A model generated the notes under the pieces. That model ran no database searches. It saw only the letters and a program-made list of their open reading frames with translations, and was not told the DNA's origin. A DNA stretch of 45,395 bases from Lachnospiraceae bacterium (lineage in GTDB: Bacteria > Bacillota > Clostridia > Lachnospirales > Lachnospiraceae). Location of the stretch: NCBI GenBank assembly GCA_910575835.1, contig CAJTGB010000039.1:1-45395 (forward strand). The letters are read 5' to 3'. Every line of letters starts with the position of its first letter. The first letter of the stretch is position 1. The position numbers were made by a program, and so were the translations under genes. Below are positions 8,684 to 17,565 of the stretch, one piece after another.

Positions 8684-9046
8684 CTACCCTGTAATTAACG
8701 TTAAGATTTCTTTCGCAAACGTAATGATAATCCCGCCTGCAAGCGTCAGGAATCCATTTGCCCTCTGACTCGGATCATGCGACTTTAAAGACAAACCTAC
8801 CTGCACAATCCCAAATCCGAGAAGAATCATGCCGATTGCCCGGATCATTCCAAAGATAAAATCAGATAAGTTATTGACTACTGCAATCGGATCACTGGAT
8901 GCATACACTGTGACTGTTCCAGATACCACGATAAGCACCAATAAAGCATACAGCAGCATTGCTCTTTTCAACTTTCTTCCCATCGCCTGTCTGCTTGCAA
9001 CTCCCTTACCTTTATCCTTACTTTTGTTTCTATTATCTCTTATCAT
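8684..9046 (-). CDS. VirB2/TrbC-like small two-helix membrane protein
   Basis: This is a 120-aa protein with a basic N-terminal 25 residues, a first hydrophobic helix that may act as a signal peptide (MLLYALLVLIVVSGTVTVYA, with a possible cleavage after YAS) and two further hydrophobic segments (about 62-82 and 100-117). This is the pattern of pilin-like VirB2/TrbC proteins, and the position before the VirB6-like gene agrees. AGGAGG lies 10 bases before the ATG. Sequence similarity to true pilins is too weak to prove a surface pilus. Confidence 0.75.
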   Translation of the reverse strand: MIRDNRNKSKDKGKGVASRQAMGRKLKRAMLLYALLVLIVVSGTVTVYASSDPIAVVNNLSDFIFGMIRAIGMILLGFGIVQVGLSLKSHDPSQRANGFLTLAGGIIITFAKEILTLITG

Positions 9047-9126
9047 TTTTTCAAATCCTCCTCTGCTATTGTTTTAAATATTAACCCTGCGTTTTTTATT
9101 GGATGCAATATTCCCTTCGTCCTATT

Positions 9127-9711
9127 TTATGAATGGCTAAAAATCTCTTCTAACTCTTCATCCGACAGCAGTTCATAAGACCGACCGCCTTCTGTTTCTT
9201 CCAAAACCTCTCCCTGCAAACTGTCTCCCAGAGAAATATTTGCTATTGCCTGTGTCACTTCCCCATGCCGGTACGGTTTCCCCTTTCCATCCGTAGACAG
9301 TGCTACATTGGGATGCTTTAGGATATCAAACTTCTCATCCATTACCGGACGTTCTCCACGGATAAAGAGAAGTGCATAACGGTTATCCAACATCCGTACC
9401 TCATCCGGCGTTAAAAGTTCCCGTCCTGAGATCTGATAATTCGTCGAATAATTCCCGGAATGCCCGGTTGATTTTCCATAAGTGTTCATGTCTATGGTTG
9501 CCTTGCCAAGCAATTCACTGACATACTTATGAGTGCCCTGCTCATTGCCGCCAAGATATAAAAATTCGTCACAATTGCCCGCAATTGACTCCCACTGTTT
9601 TTCAAACAGAGCCTTTAACTGCGCCAAATTCTGTAAGATAATAGACACACTCACTTCCCTGGATCGCATAACAGAAAGTATCTTATCAAAATCATCCGGC
9701 AGGCTCACATT
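9127..9711 (-). CDS. virD4: VirD4/TraG coupling protein, 3' exon
   Basis: This is the C-terminal 194 residues of the type IV coupling protein, separated from its N-terminal exon (12248-13456) by a group II intron. The exon begins with codons for NVSLPDDFDK, which continue directly from the MDEFA codons at the end of the 5' exon. Precise splicing would restore an uninterrupted 597-aa protein. The exon carries the conserved VSIILQNLAQLKALFEKQW and YLGGNEQGTHKYVSELLG segments and the acidic C-terminal tail. Read alone it would be a dead fragment. The exon junction is well supported because the reading frame and the conserved sequence both resume exactly. Confidence 0.93.
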   Translation of the reverse strand, partial: NVSLPDDFDKILSVMRSREVSVSIILQNLAQLKALFEKQWESIAGNCDEFLYLGGNEQGTHKYVSELLGKATIDMNTYGKSTGHSGNYSTNYQISGRELLTPDEVRMLDNRYALLFIRGERPVMDEKFDILKHPNVALSTDGKGKPYRHGEVTQAIANISLGDSLQGEVLEETEGGRSYELLSDEELEEIFSHS

Positions 9712-9772
9712 GTAGGCTAAGAATCCGACGCCTTACTGTCTTGCAACAGCAGGTTTCCGAACCCTCGCCCCG

Positions 9773-9806
9773 GAACCGCACGTACACCTCTCGATGTATA
9801 CGGCTC
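9773..9806 (-). ncRNA. Group II intron domain V
   Basis: This is a 34-base hairpin that begins GAGCCGTA and ends GTGCGGTTC on the minus strand. It has the AGC catalytic triad near its base, a GAGA-type terminal loop and the two-base bulge. It matches the length and layout of catalytic domain V. It lies 21 bases after the IEP stop codon, as expected, and domain VI follows in 9713-9770. Confidence 0.93.
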
Positions 9807-9827
9807 CCCCCTATACATCCTCTACAG

Positions 9828-11639
9828 TTATTTATGGATTCTGTCGTAGCAGTCTCCACACACTACAAGCGTTTTTCTTTTCTTCCTGTTCATAATCGCT
9901 CCCCATTCTGTATTAACATCAAGGTCGCTCATATTCTTTACCTGATACACTTTAACTGCTGGCACATATGCGCCGCACATTTCGCAGACATTCGCCTTAT
10001 ATCTGAAAAACAGCTCTTTGGGCTTATTCATCTGCTCGTATTCGGGTATGATGTCTGCATAACTTCCAAGGGCATATTTCACCCTACGGAATCCTTCATT
10101 GTAAAGCACTGCATACTTTGTACCCTTCTGTGTTTTGTACGGCACTTTAAACTCTTTGTTTTTGGTATATTTGAGCTTTGCTTTCGTCATTGTGATGCGG
10201 TATTTTGCCGCAACAGTCTTATACAGGCTGTATTCCATGACGTAATGGAACTTGTTTAGTACGGAGACATTGCTCGCAAGGCGGTAGTAATTGTATATCC
10301 CCCTAATCTGCGCATTATATTTCCGCACCATTTCGTGTACTGGCAGAAAAATATAGTCGTTCCGCTGTAGAGGCTTCCAGACTTCTTTTTCTCCCGCCCT
10401 TGACACGATTTTCAGCACACCATAGCCCAACAGTTTCCCCACCCATTTTTCTTTTGGCAGGTACAGCTTGATTTTGCCGGTGTAGGCTTTGACTGTTCCT
10501 TTTCCTTTGGCTTTTTTCAGCGCATTGTCATTACATATCGTAACGTCGTAGCCGAGAAACCTCGCTTTGTCATCGCTGTTCGTGATGAGCGTCTTTTCCA
10601 CAGACAATTCCAGTTTCAGCGTTTCCTCAAAGAATCTCCCAATATCCGACTTTATCTTTTCAGCGTCCTCTTTACTTCCGATTACTCCGATAAGAAAATC
10701 ATCAGCGTAACGTACATACTGTATCCGCTTATAGCCTGTGTCCATTGGGTCTCCCATAGGGATTTTCTGGAACTCCCTCTTTAACTCTGACAATCGGCGT
10801 ACTGCCTCCTGCTTTTCTGAATCAGAGTAGCTGTCCCATTCTTTTCGGATTTTAGCTTTGCACCTTTGGCGGTGCGACTGCTTTCTGGTGTATTCGTTAT
10901 TTCGCTTTCTGCCCGTTCCTTTATCAAACTCCTTTTTGTAGTCCTCCATGAATCGGTCAAACTCGTTCAGATAGATGTTTGCAAGGATTGGACTGATACC
11001 TGAGCCTTGTGCTATGCCGCTGAAAGTGGCATTGTACTCCCAGTTCTCCATATACCCTGCATTAAGGAATTTCCAAATCAGCTCTATAAAGGCTTCGTCT
11101 TTAATCCGCCTGCGCAGGATATTTATAAGGTTGTGGTGGTCTATCGTATCAAAGTACGCCTTTATATCGCCCTCCACAAACCATTTCACACCAGTGAAAT
11201 TCTGCTGTAACTGTAAGAGCGCCGTGTGGCAGCTCCTGCCGGGTCTGAAACCGTGGGAGTAGTTGGAGAATGTCGGGTCATAAATACTTTCAAGAATCAT
11301 CTTAATGACTTCCTCCACCAGTTTATCGTCTGACGATGATATGCCAAGCGGTCTCATTTTCCCATTTTTCTTTTTGATATACTGTCTGCGTACCGGGTTC
11401 GGCTGATAGCTGTGGTCTTTCATCGCATGGATAATCCGCTCCACTCTTTCTTTACCGTAACCGTCGAGTGTCAGCCCATCTATGCCGGGTGTCATTGCGC
11501 CCTTGTTGGCGTAGATGTTTTGGAGAGCCTGCAAATAGAAATCCTCATTATAAAGATTCCTGTACAGTCTCTCGTACTTGTAGTTTTCCTCTTTCGAGTG
11601 TTTCTGTAGATTCTCCAAAATAATCTTTGGACTTCTCAT
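9828..11639 (-). CDS. ltrA: Group II intron reverse transcriptase/maturase
   Basis: This is a 603-aa intron-encoded protein. The RT fingers-palm occupy about residues 40-365, with FRPGRSCHTA, AYFDTIDH and the active site YADD at 311-314. The maturase/thumb (domain X) covers about 420-510. A C-terminal zinc-binding HNH-type region lies at 550-603. The four cysteines C552, C555, C594 and C597 are kept. However, the usual HH pair of the HNH motif reads YQ (565-566), and the CH near the end reads CY. The endonuclease is therefore probably weak or dead, while splicing and reverse transcription look intact. It would help the virD4 intron to fold and splice. The gene symbol is by homology to the LtrA family. 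Confidence 0.95.
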   Translation of the reverse strand: MRSPKIILENLQKHSKEENYKYERLYRNLYNEDFYLQALQNIYANKGAMTPGIDGLTLDGYGKERVERIIHAMKDHSYQPNPVRRQYIKKKNGKMRPLGISSSDDKLVEEVIKMILESIYDPTFSNYSHGFRPGRSCHTALLQLQQNFTGVKWFVEGDIKAYFDTIDHHNLINILRRRIKDEAFIELIWKFLNAGYMENWEYNATFSGIAQGSGISPILANIYLNEFDRFMEDYKKEFDKGTGRKRNNEYTRKQSHRQRCKAKIRKEWDSYSDSEKQEAVRRLSELKREFQKIPMGDPMDTGYKRIQYVRYADDFLIGVIGSKEDAEKIKSDIGRFFEETLKLELSVEKTLITNSDDKARFLGYDVTICNDNALKKAKGKGTVKAYTGKIKLYLPKEKWVGKLLGYGVLKIVSRAGEKEVWKPLQRNDYIFLPVHEMVRKYNAQIRGIYNYYRLASNVSVLNKFHYVMEYSLYKTVAAKYRITMTKAKLKYTKNKEFKVPYKTQKGTKYAVLYNEGFRRVKYALGSYADIIPEYEQMNKPKELFFRYKANVCEMCGAYVPAVKVYQVKNMSDLDVNTEWGAIMNRKKRKTLVVCGDCYDRIHK

Positions 11640-12247
11640 AGTGTCTCACACACCTTTCCTAAATTATTTCAGTCGTATAGCTGTCTCCCTTCGCCATGTG
11701 AACGGTGTTACCGCCTCGGACTACTATGGAGACTCCGTAGCCATGCAGGATATTCAGACACTGTATGCCATAGCTTAAAATGATAAGCGTTCCTGTTTAG
11801 GCTATCCTCGTTTAGACCTGTTTGCACAAGCATGTCATGTTGTCGGCTATGACGTTCGCCGTTTTCCGCTTATTGCGGCTGGTCAGTGCGGAATGTGATG
11901 TGTAAACGCAGTTCGCACAACTCTGCGTACACCCGGCACTGCCTGACGTATAATAGCTATCTTCCGTCAGTGCTGACGATAAAGCCCCTCTGGCTGTCAT
12001 TTAAGCAGTGTAGCTGTTTAACCTCATACATGACATTTCATCTTGATGCCCGTTCACAGCCTGATAACTGGCTGAATAGCACCGTTGCCGACATGCTATA
12101 CTCCCCATTGGGTTTCCCCTCCGGATAAGTCGGTTGATGATAGGAATTAGGCTTTAGTAAAGCCCTCACATTGAACCTACTATCTGGCTAAAGATAGATT
12201 ACAAACAAGCCCCACGGAACAAATGAGTTCCGCATTTACGAGCGCAC

Positions 12248-13456
12248 CGCAAACTCATCCATTAAAAAATGCACATGGACCGGAAGCCTTCCGCCATATT
12301 TGTGGTCGGCAAGATAAAATAACTGTTGGAACAACTGTGTATAAAGGATGCTGACCAGGAAGTTATAACTGGTGTCATTATCCGGTATCAACGCAAACAA
12401 TGCTATTTTCTTTTCTCCTAACGACGGCAGATCCAGCTCATCAGTTGCCGTCAGCGCCACAAGACTGGACAAGTTGAATTTCTCCAGCCTTGCCGCCAGT
12501 GTAATCTGGATCGACTTTAATGTCTTTCCACTCCCAGAGTGGTAGTTCTTATAATATTTCACAGCGATATGCTCCGGCTCCCGCATTTCCAGGCGTTCAA
12601 ATAATTCGTCCAATGGAGACTGGTATTCTTCATTGTCCTCTCTTACATCCCCTGCCCGTAACATCTCCATGACCATGGGGAAATTCTGCTCGTCTTCCGG
12701 CGCTTCGTATTTCAGATAGAAAATCAATGCCAGCAACAACATCGAGGCAGCTGTGTCCCAAAACGGATCATTGGACTGGCTCCCCTTCGGCGTGGTTGCC
12801 TTAAATAAATTCGTGACCAGTCTCTGCACATCATTATCGTCCTTCAGATAAACAAAAGGATTATAACAATGGCTCTTCTCCATATTGATCAGATCCAACA
12901 CCCGTACCTCATATCCTTTTTCTTCCAAAAGATGCCCGGTATCCCGAAGATTCTCTCCTTTCGGATCAAGCACTACAAAGGATGTGTTCGCCTGCATCAG
13001 GTTCGGTTTCGCATAGAACCTGGTCTTGCCGGAACCTGCACCGCCTACAATCAGCGTCAATACATTTCTCCGGTGTTTCCGCATATCATAACTGATCCGG
13101 ACATTCTGCGTCATAATCTTGTTATCTGCAAACTCTTTCGCACTGTACTTCTTATTCACTGCCTGTGCATTTCCCCACACTGCCGAACCATGTTCCTCCC
13201 CTTTCCGGTAATTCCTTCGTGTAGAAAGATAGATGCCGATTCCAAGCCCGTACGTCAACAGAAAAATGAGGACAGTTTTCACACTGTCCCCGCATATCCT
13301 GATCCGGAATGGCTGATCCATTGCTTTCGGGAATCCCTCTATCACTCCCGGCAGTCCTCCTGCAAGATAGGGCGCTGTCAGAAGGGCAAGCCAGACAACC
13401 GGAAGCACACCGCATAATGCAGCTGCTCCGACTCCCTGCCTGTTATCTTGTCTCAT
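12248..13456 (-). CDS. virD4: VirD4/TraG coupling protein, 5' exon
   Basis: This is the N-terminal 403 residues of the type IV coupling protein, which carries the relaxase-DNA complex to the channel. Two membrane helices (about residues 12-35 and 60-78) precede the ATPase domain. The Walker A motif GGAGSGKT is at 138-145. The Walker B region HFLMDEFA is at 396-403, where the exon stops. After A403 the group II intron begins, and the remaining 194 residues are at 9127-9711. An unspliced message would read three intron-encoded residues and stop, so transfer should depend on splicing. The start overlaps the preceding small gene by 14 bases, which suggests coupled translation. Confidence 0.95.
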
Positions 13457-13700
13457 GGCATCTCCATCCTCTCTTTTCTCTCTTTCCCCGGTTTTCCCGT
13501 TTTCCTTCCCTGCCTGGCTCTTCGTCTCCCAGTGCTACTTCTTTCAGACGGATTACCTTTAACAGCACATCATCCACCGCATCCGTTGCCCGGTTCTCCC
13601 GCAGCATGGCATTCCGCTTTTCATTTAACGAATGGAATACCACACCATATTCATATCGGTCCAGTTCCAGAGTTACTTTTTCATCATCCAATGCTGTCAC
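13443..13700 (-). CDS. Small conserved ICE protein preceding virD4
   Basis: This is an 85-aa protein. Residues 5-52 form a compact domain with the signature TDAVDDVLLKVI. The last 30 residues are a charged Gly/Arg/Glu/Lys tail. The same core (TDCVDDVILKLV after a basic beta-strand-like start) occurs in the 55-aa protein at 44410-44577, so the element encodes two members. Small genes of this kind are common just upstream of the coupling protein in Clostridial ICEs, but no function is known to me. The 3' end overlaps virD4 by 14 bases. Confidence 0.75.
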   Translation of the reverse strand: MTALDDEKVTLELDRYEYGVVFHSLNEKRNAMLRENRATDAVDDVLLKVIRLKEVALGDEEPGREGKRENRGKREKRGWRCHETR

Positions 13701-13776
13701 CTCTCTTCCTACTTCTGGTCTATCTGGATTCTCTCTACGCTTCTGTTACATCTATACTTCTTTCCCTCTGTCGCAA

Positions 13777-14769
13777 TTATGCCCTTTCTTCACAGTTCTG
13801 CTGTGCCCTCTGGTTTACATTCCGGTTTTGATCCAGTACCTTTGCCATTCTGGAAGAAATGTTATTTGCCGCCTCACGCATTCTGGACAGTTCCCCCCTT
13901 ACTTCCTGCAATTCCATTCCCTCGAACATCTCCGGTGCACCACCGAAATCAAAATCCCTGGTATCCACGCCATATTTTTTACAAAGCATATAAGAGGCAC
14001 AGTAAGCATGGAAAGCATCTTCGTTCCGGTCATAATTCTTGTTACCATCCGCAAATCCTGCAAGGGCAAGTTCCGGTGCCAGGCTTCGGAAGATCTCCTG
14101 CGCATCCATGCCTTTTCTCACATAGATACATCTATCCTCTGGATCAAACAATGCTCCCTTATCTTCCGGTATCTGGTCATCCTCTGCCGTGACGATCGCT
14201 GCCGGGGGACAGCTGACCAGCGCCCGGATCAGCTGGCGTTCTTTCATTGCCTGATTTTCCTGCTCCGGATGCTCCCGATTCTGTCCATTCTGTTCCCGTC
14301 CAGTTTGCTCCTGTCTCTCTTGTTCCTGTCCGACTCTTGGCTGTATCTTATCGCCCATATTCGTCTGTGAAATATCATACAGTTTCTTGGCATTATAATA
14401 CGTACCGACACTTCCGTCCTCACGCTCATACTCTTTCCCCGGCTCCATAATCAGGATCGGATTCTTCCGCTCCTGCCGTTTCACATACGCTCCCTGATCC
14501 CTCCAATAGCCATAATCTCCAATCTTCTGCGCATCCGGTCTCTGCGCCATGATCAGCAGGACATTATTCGCAGTATAGCGGTCAAAATGGCTCTGGATAT
14601 CCAGATACTGTTGAAATGCCTGACCGTCCGAAGCCACGGCTGACGTCATCTGTTCCGACATCTCATAACACCGGCTTCGGTTCTCCCTGCTCTCCGCAAT
14701 AAATGCCGCCGTCCGGTCATTCTGCGGTACTGCCGATACATTCAATAAAGAATCAAAATTTGTATCCAT
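13777..14769 (-). CDS. ArdC/LtrC-like protein
   Basis: This 330-aa protein has an N-terminal ssDNA-binding-type domain of the ArdC/LtrC family (about residues 35-135; LDIQSHFDRYTANNVLLIMA, then WRDQGAYVKR and a PGKEYEREDGS segment). A Gln/Glu/Arg-rich linker follows (about 145-185). The C-terminal region (about 190-305) resembles the metallopeptidase half of ArdC, but its HExxH-like position reads SLAPELALA, so the zinc site appears lost. ArdC proteins protect incoming single strands in a new host; that role here is inference. The start is 1 base after the PcfB-like stop (TAGCATG). Confidence 0.82.
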   Translation of the reverse strand: MDTNFDSLLNVSAVPQNDRTAAFIAESRENRSRCYEMSEQMTSAVASDGQAFQQYLDIQSHFDRYTANNVLLIMAQRPDAQKIGDYGYWRDQGAYVKRQERKNPILIMEPGKEYEREDGSVGTYYNAKKLYDISQTNMGDKIQPRVGQEQERQEQTGREQNGQNREHPEQENQAMKERQLIRALVSCPPAAIVTAEDDQIPEDKGALFDPEDRCIYVRKGMDAQEIFRSLAPELALAGFADGNKNYDRNEDAFHAYCASYMLCKKYGVDTRDFDFGGAPEMFEGMELQEVRGELSRMREAANNISSRMAKVLDQNRNVNQRAQQNCEERA

Positions 14770-14770
14770 G

Positions 14771-15694
14771 CTATCTCTCCCTTCCTTTTCCTGGCTTTCT
14801 TTTCACTTGTGGCTGTCTGTGCTGCAGCGGCTTCTGGTTCCTGGATTTATGATTTCTGTAATCTCGCGCCTGCTTCGGAGTCTCCGTTTCTTTCTTCCTT
14901 GCCTGCTGGATCTCCCTTAATTCCTTCCGCACGGATGGTTTCCTGGGCGGTTCCGGATGATACGGCTTAGAAGTACCCTCTGCGGATTTCCCTTGCTTCC
15001 CGGATATAGGCTCGGACGGATGGGATTTCACTGTCTTTGCCAAAGAGGGGTTTTTCTGTTTTGTCTCCTCTTTTTTTGAAGGCGTCCCAAGCAGTTCATC
15101 TAACAGTTGCTCTTCTCTGGAATCATCTGGCTGGCTCTTCTGCACTTCTTCCGGTGAATCAGCTATTTCTGGCACTCCCTGTACCTTTTCTCCTTTCGAC
15201 TTCTCCTTTTGGGGCTTTGTCTTCTCCCCTTTCGGTTTCTTCGTTTTGTCTGCCTTATGATTCTTTGCTTTCTCTTCCTTTGATCTCTGGATCTCCGTCT
15301 TGATCTGTGCTGCCTCCGTAACCGATGCAAACTGGAACCGCTCTACAATCCGATTGATACGTGGTGCGTCTTCTTCCTTCACCATAATATCTACCATACC
15401 GTCACGGCTCCCTCTCGGATCACGAACAGCGCAATACAGAATCCCGTATCTCTTTGCCTCCTGCACAAACTGTTTCATGTCACTTTCTTTTACAGAAAAA
15501 ACAGTCAACGGTTTCCCGGAACGAACTAGCGTCTCTAACCTTGCCCTGCCCTTGGTTTTCTTCTGCTCCTTCAGGATCGCATACAAGATCACTGCCAGCT
15601 GCTGTGCCCCCGTACCGGAGATCTTCAGGGCAGCCTCGCCTACTTCCAGCGACATCCGCACCACCTGGTCAGCGGCTTCGCCTGATGTGTTCAT
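14771..15694 (-). CDS. PcfB-like protein (DUF3801)
   Basis: This is a 307-aa protein. Its N-terminal 135 residues match the PcfB/DUF3801 family of conjugation proteins (GTGAQQLAVILYAILKEQKKTKGR, then FSVKESDMKQFVQEAKRYGILY). The remaining 170 residues are a Lys/Glu/Pro-rich disordered tail, which is common in this family. PcfB-like proteins are thought to link relaxosome and coupling protein; the location between relaxase and virD4 fits. A GGAGGAG site precedes the ATG. The start lies inside the 3' end of the relaxase gene (26-base overlap). Confidence 0.88.
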   Translation of the reverse strand: MNTSGEAADQVVRMSLEVGEAALKISGTGAQQLAVILYAILKEQKKTKGRARLETLVRSGKPLTVFSVKESDMKQFVQEAKRYGILYCAVRDPRGSRDGMVDIMVKEEDAPRINRIVERFQFASVTEAAQIKTEIQRSKEEKAKNHKADKTKKPKGEKTKPQKEKSKGEKVQGVPEIADSPEEVQKSQPDDSREEQLLDELLGTPSKKEETKQKNPSLAKTVKSHPSEPISGKQGKSAEGTSKPYHPEPPRKPSVRKELREIQQARKKETETPKQARDYRNHKSRNQKPLQHRQPQVKRKPGKGRER

Positions 15695-17213
15695 GGTTCT
15701 TCTCCTCCTTCTCCTTCTTATTTTCCTGCCGCAAGGTTTCCATCTTCTCCCGGATCACTCCGGAACGTGCGGCAATTCCGTCGCAGAGTATCACCTCCTT
15801 TCGCAGTTTCCCGATCTGTTCCGATAACCTGGAAATTTCCGCTTTCACTTCCATCAGTTTCACTTCTGCCTTAATGCTACGGCTCTGATACCGCAGACGC
15901 TTTCTTGTTTCTGCTAATGCCTCCATCTGTACCTGCCGCTCTTCTTTGAACGAGAAAAGCTGCTCTGCGGTATCAATCCGATAATGGCAGAGCAGCCTTG
16001 TTTCTTTTGAAATCGTATTTAATTTTGCTAAATCTTCCCGTAATAAGAAATGCAGCTGCTTTGTACTAATGGACGGTCTGTTCTTTGGCAAGATTCCCAA
16101 TAGATAACAGTAACGCACATAAAGTCCCCGAAACCCGCCGATTTTCCGGGTATGCAGAAAATTACCGTGCAACCTCAAGATATAAGTTATCTTGGTCTTA
16201 TTTTTGAAGCCCGATGCAGTACTCTCAGACACCGTGCCACGGACAATCGGAGCTGTCTTTTTACTCCGGACCGCTGAGTTTTCAAAAACACTATGGGCAT
16301 CCATTAATTCTGGATTAACCATATTCACACTGTCTTCCTTATCCTGTGTAAGAATCCTCATTCGGATTGCATCTATGGTATACTCCCCACCAAAATTCCT
16401 TGCCAATTTCAATCCCCGTTCTCTTCCTGCCGGGCATACCGTGATATCTTTTCCAATCTTGAACGAATAACCTTTCTCCTTCAGATATTGAAAGAATTGT
16501 TTCTCCGTTCTCGCCTTTGTAATCGCTTCTTCCACGTCTGACCTGACCATCCCCCGGTAAGTCGGCTTCCCTTCCTGTTCGGCACGCCACTCCCCATACT
16601 GTTTTGCCCTTCCTGCTTTTTCGCTTTCTATGACAGACAAGCCATACTCCTTACACAACCGGTCCGATGCCTTCCGCATATCCCGGTAATCCTGATTGGT
16701 GCGGTGATACCGTAACCCGTCTTTAAAAGAAACCGAGTTGACTACAAAATGATTATGCAGATGATGCGCCTTATCCAGATGTGTCGCTACCAATACCTGA
16801 AACCGCTCTCCCCACAGTTCCTCCGCCAATTTTACTCCGATCTCATGTGCCATCGCCGGAGTACATTCGCCCGGTGCAAAAGACTGGTATCCATGGAACG
16901 CTATGATTCCCCCTTCTTTTCCGTATCTCTTCTTTATCGCTGTCATTTCCGAACGTGCCGTAACCGGAGAACAGTTGACTCCTGATACATACTGCTGCAT
17001 GATCTTTTCATTTTCATCTGCAATATCATCCTTCCTTGTTTTCACTTCATTGACTGCATAGGCAATGACATCGGATAAACCCTGCAATTCTTCACCACCG
17101 ATATCTCCCGACTCTTTTGCAAACTCCGGGTTTCCTGTTTTCTCCAGATTCTCTACATAAACCACAACTTTTCCAAGCCATCCTTTCACACTCCAGATTG
17201 AAGTCACTGCCAC
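15669..17213 (-). CDS. Relaxase/mobilization nuclease (MOBP type)
   Basis: This is a 514-aa DNA-nicking relaxase. The relaxase domain spans about residues 10-260. It has the N-terminal strand with a candidate catalytic Tyr19 (GKVVVYVENLEKT) and the histidine cluster HLDKAHHLHNHF at 145-156 for metal binding. After a linker, the C-terminal 130 residues are predicted coiled coil. It would cut and covalently bind the transferred strand at oriT, then lead it through the channel. The start is GTG, with GGGGAG 9 bases upstream and just after the MobC stop. The gene is complete and shows no frameshift. Confidence 0.95.
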   Translation of the reverse strand: MAVTSIWSVKGWLGKVVVYVENLEKTGNPEFAKESGDIGGEELQGLSDVIAYAVNEVKTRKDDIADENEKIMQQYVSGVNCSPVTARSEMTAIKKRYGKEGGIIAFHGYQSFAPGECTPAMAHEIGVKLAEELWGERFQVLVATHLDKAHHLHNHFVVNSVSFKDGLRYHRTNQDYRDMRKASDRLCKEYGLSVIESEKAGRAKQYGEWRAEQEGKPTYRGMVRSDVEEAITKARTEKQFFQYLKEKGYSFKIGKDITVCPAGRERGLKLARNFGGEYTIDAIRMRILTQDKEDSVNMVNPELMDAHSVFENSAVRSKKTAPIVRGTVSESTASGFKNKTKITYILRLHGNFLHTRKIGGFRGLYVRYCYLLGILPKNRPSISTKQLHFLLREDLAKLNTISKETRLLCHYRIDTAEQLFSFKEERQVQMEALAETRKRLRYQSRSIKAEVKLMEVKAEISRLSEQIGKLRKEVILCDGIAARSGVIREKMETLRQENKKEKEEKNHEHIRRSR

Positions 17214-17214
17214 C

Positions 17215-17565
17215 TCACTGGTCTCCCCGGTTTCCGGATTCTATCTTCTCCGGCAATATGACTGCTTCTGTGATCCGCCTCACCGTCTCCTCAAACTTCC
17301 GCACTTCTTTATCATATCTCTGCACATCTACTACATGCAACACGTGTGCTTTCTGTGCGATCTGATTTAAGTTATTTCCTATCTTGTGCAGTTCCCGCAT
17401 CATAGCATAATAATCCGGCAGCGGCGCATCCCTTGGCACAACTCCCTGGATCAGCTGCCTTAGATATGCCTCTCGGCTTAATCCGCTTTTCTTTACTTTC
17501 TTATCCAGGCTCTCTGCCTCTTTCCGGTCCAGTCGGAATAAGACTGCCACATTCCTCTTTCTCAC
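17215..17565 (-). CDS. mobC: MobC-family relaxosome accessory protein
   Basis: This 116-aa protein starts with a ribbon-helix-helix-type segment (NVAVLFRLDRKEAESLDKKV, SGLSREAYLRQL) and ends with the MobC signature MRELHKIGNNLNQIAQKAH at about 60-78. MobC proteins bind or open oriT so that the relaxase can nick. The GTG start overlaps the TGA of the preceding gene by 4 bases (GTGA). The relaxase gene follows directly, giving a tightly coupled pair. Confidence 0.94.
   Translation of the reverse strand: MRKRNVAVLFRLDRKEAESLDKKVKKSGLSREAYLRQLIQGVVPRDAPLPDYYAMMRELHKIGNNLNQIAQKAHVLHVVDVQRYDKEVRKFEETVRRITEAVILPEKIESGNRGDQ

Larger units (their letters stand above)
9712..12247 (-). mobile_element. 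Group II intron inserted in virD4
   Basis: This is a 2536-base group II intron in the same orientation as its host gene. Its 5' end reads GTGCG, the consensus bacterial group II start. It ends in ...CTAC (AY) just before the resumed virD4 codon AAT. It carries a 603-aa reverse transcriptase/maturase in domain IV and a textbook 34-base domain V at 9773-9806. A likely EBS1 (plus-strand GTTTGCA at 11820-11826) pairs over 7 bp with the last 7 bases of the 5' exon (GTTTGCG), with one wobble pair. The ribozyme 5' part (domains I-III) occupies 11640-12247 and has no gene. The IEP style suggests the mitochondrial-like or chloroplast-like lineage, but I cannot decide between them. Confidence 0.95.

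Noticed and set aside
13309-14370. A 353-codon plus-strand ORF and many plus-strand ORFs opposite the adhesin and the giant gene
   Set aside because: They run antisense to well-supported genes, lack ribosome binding sites and have composition typical of antisense shadows.
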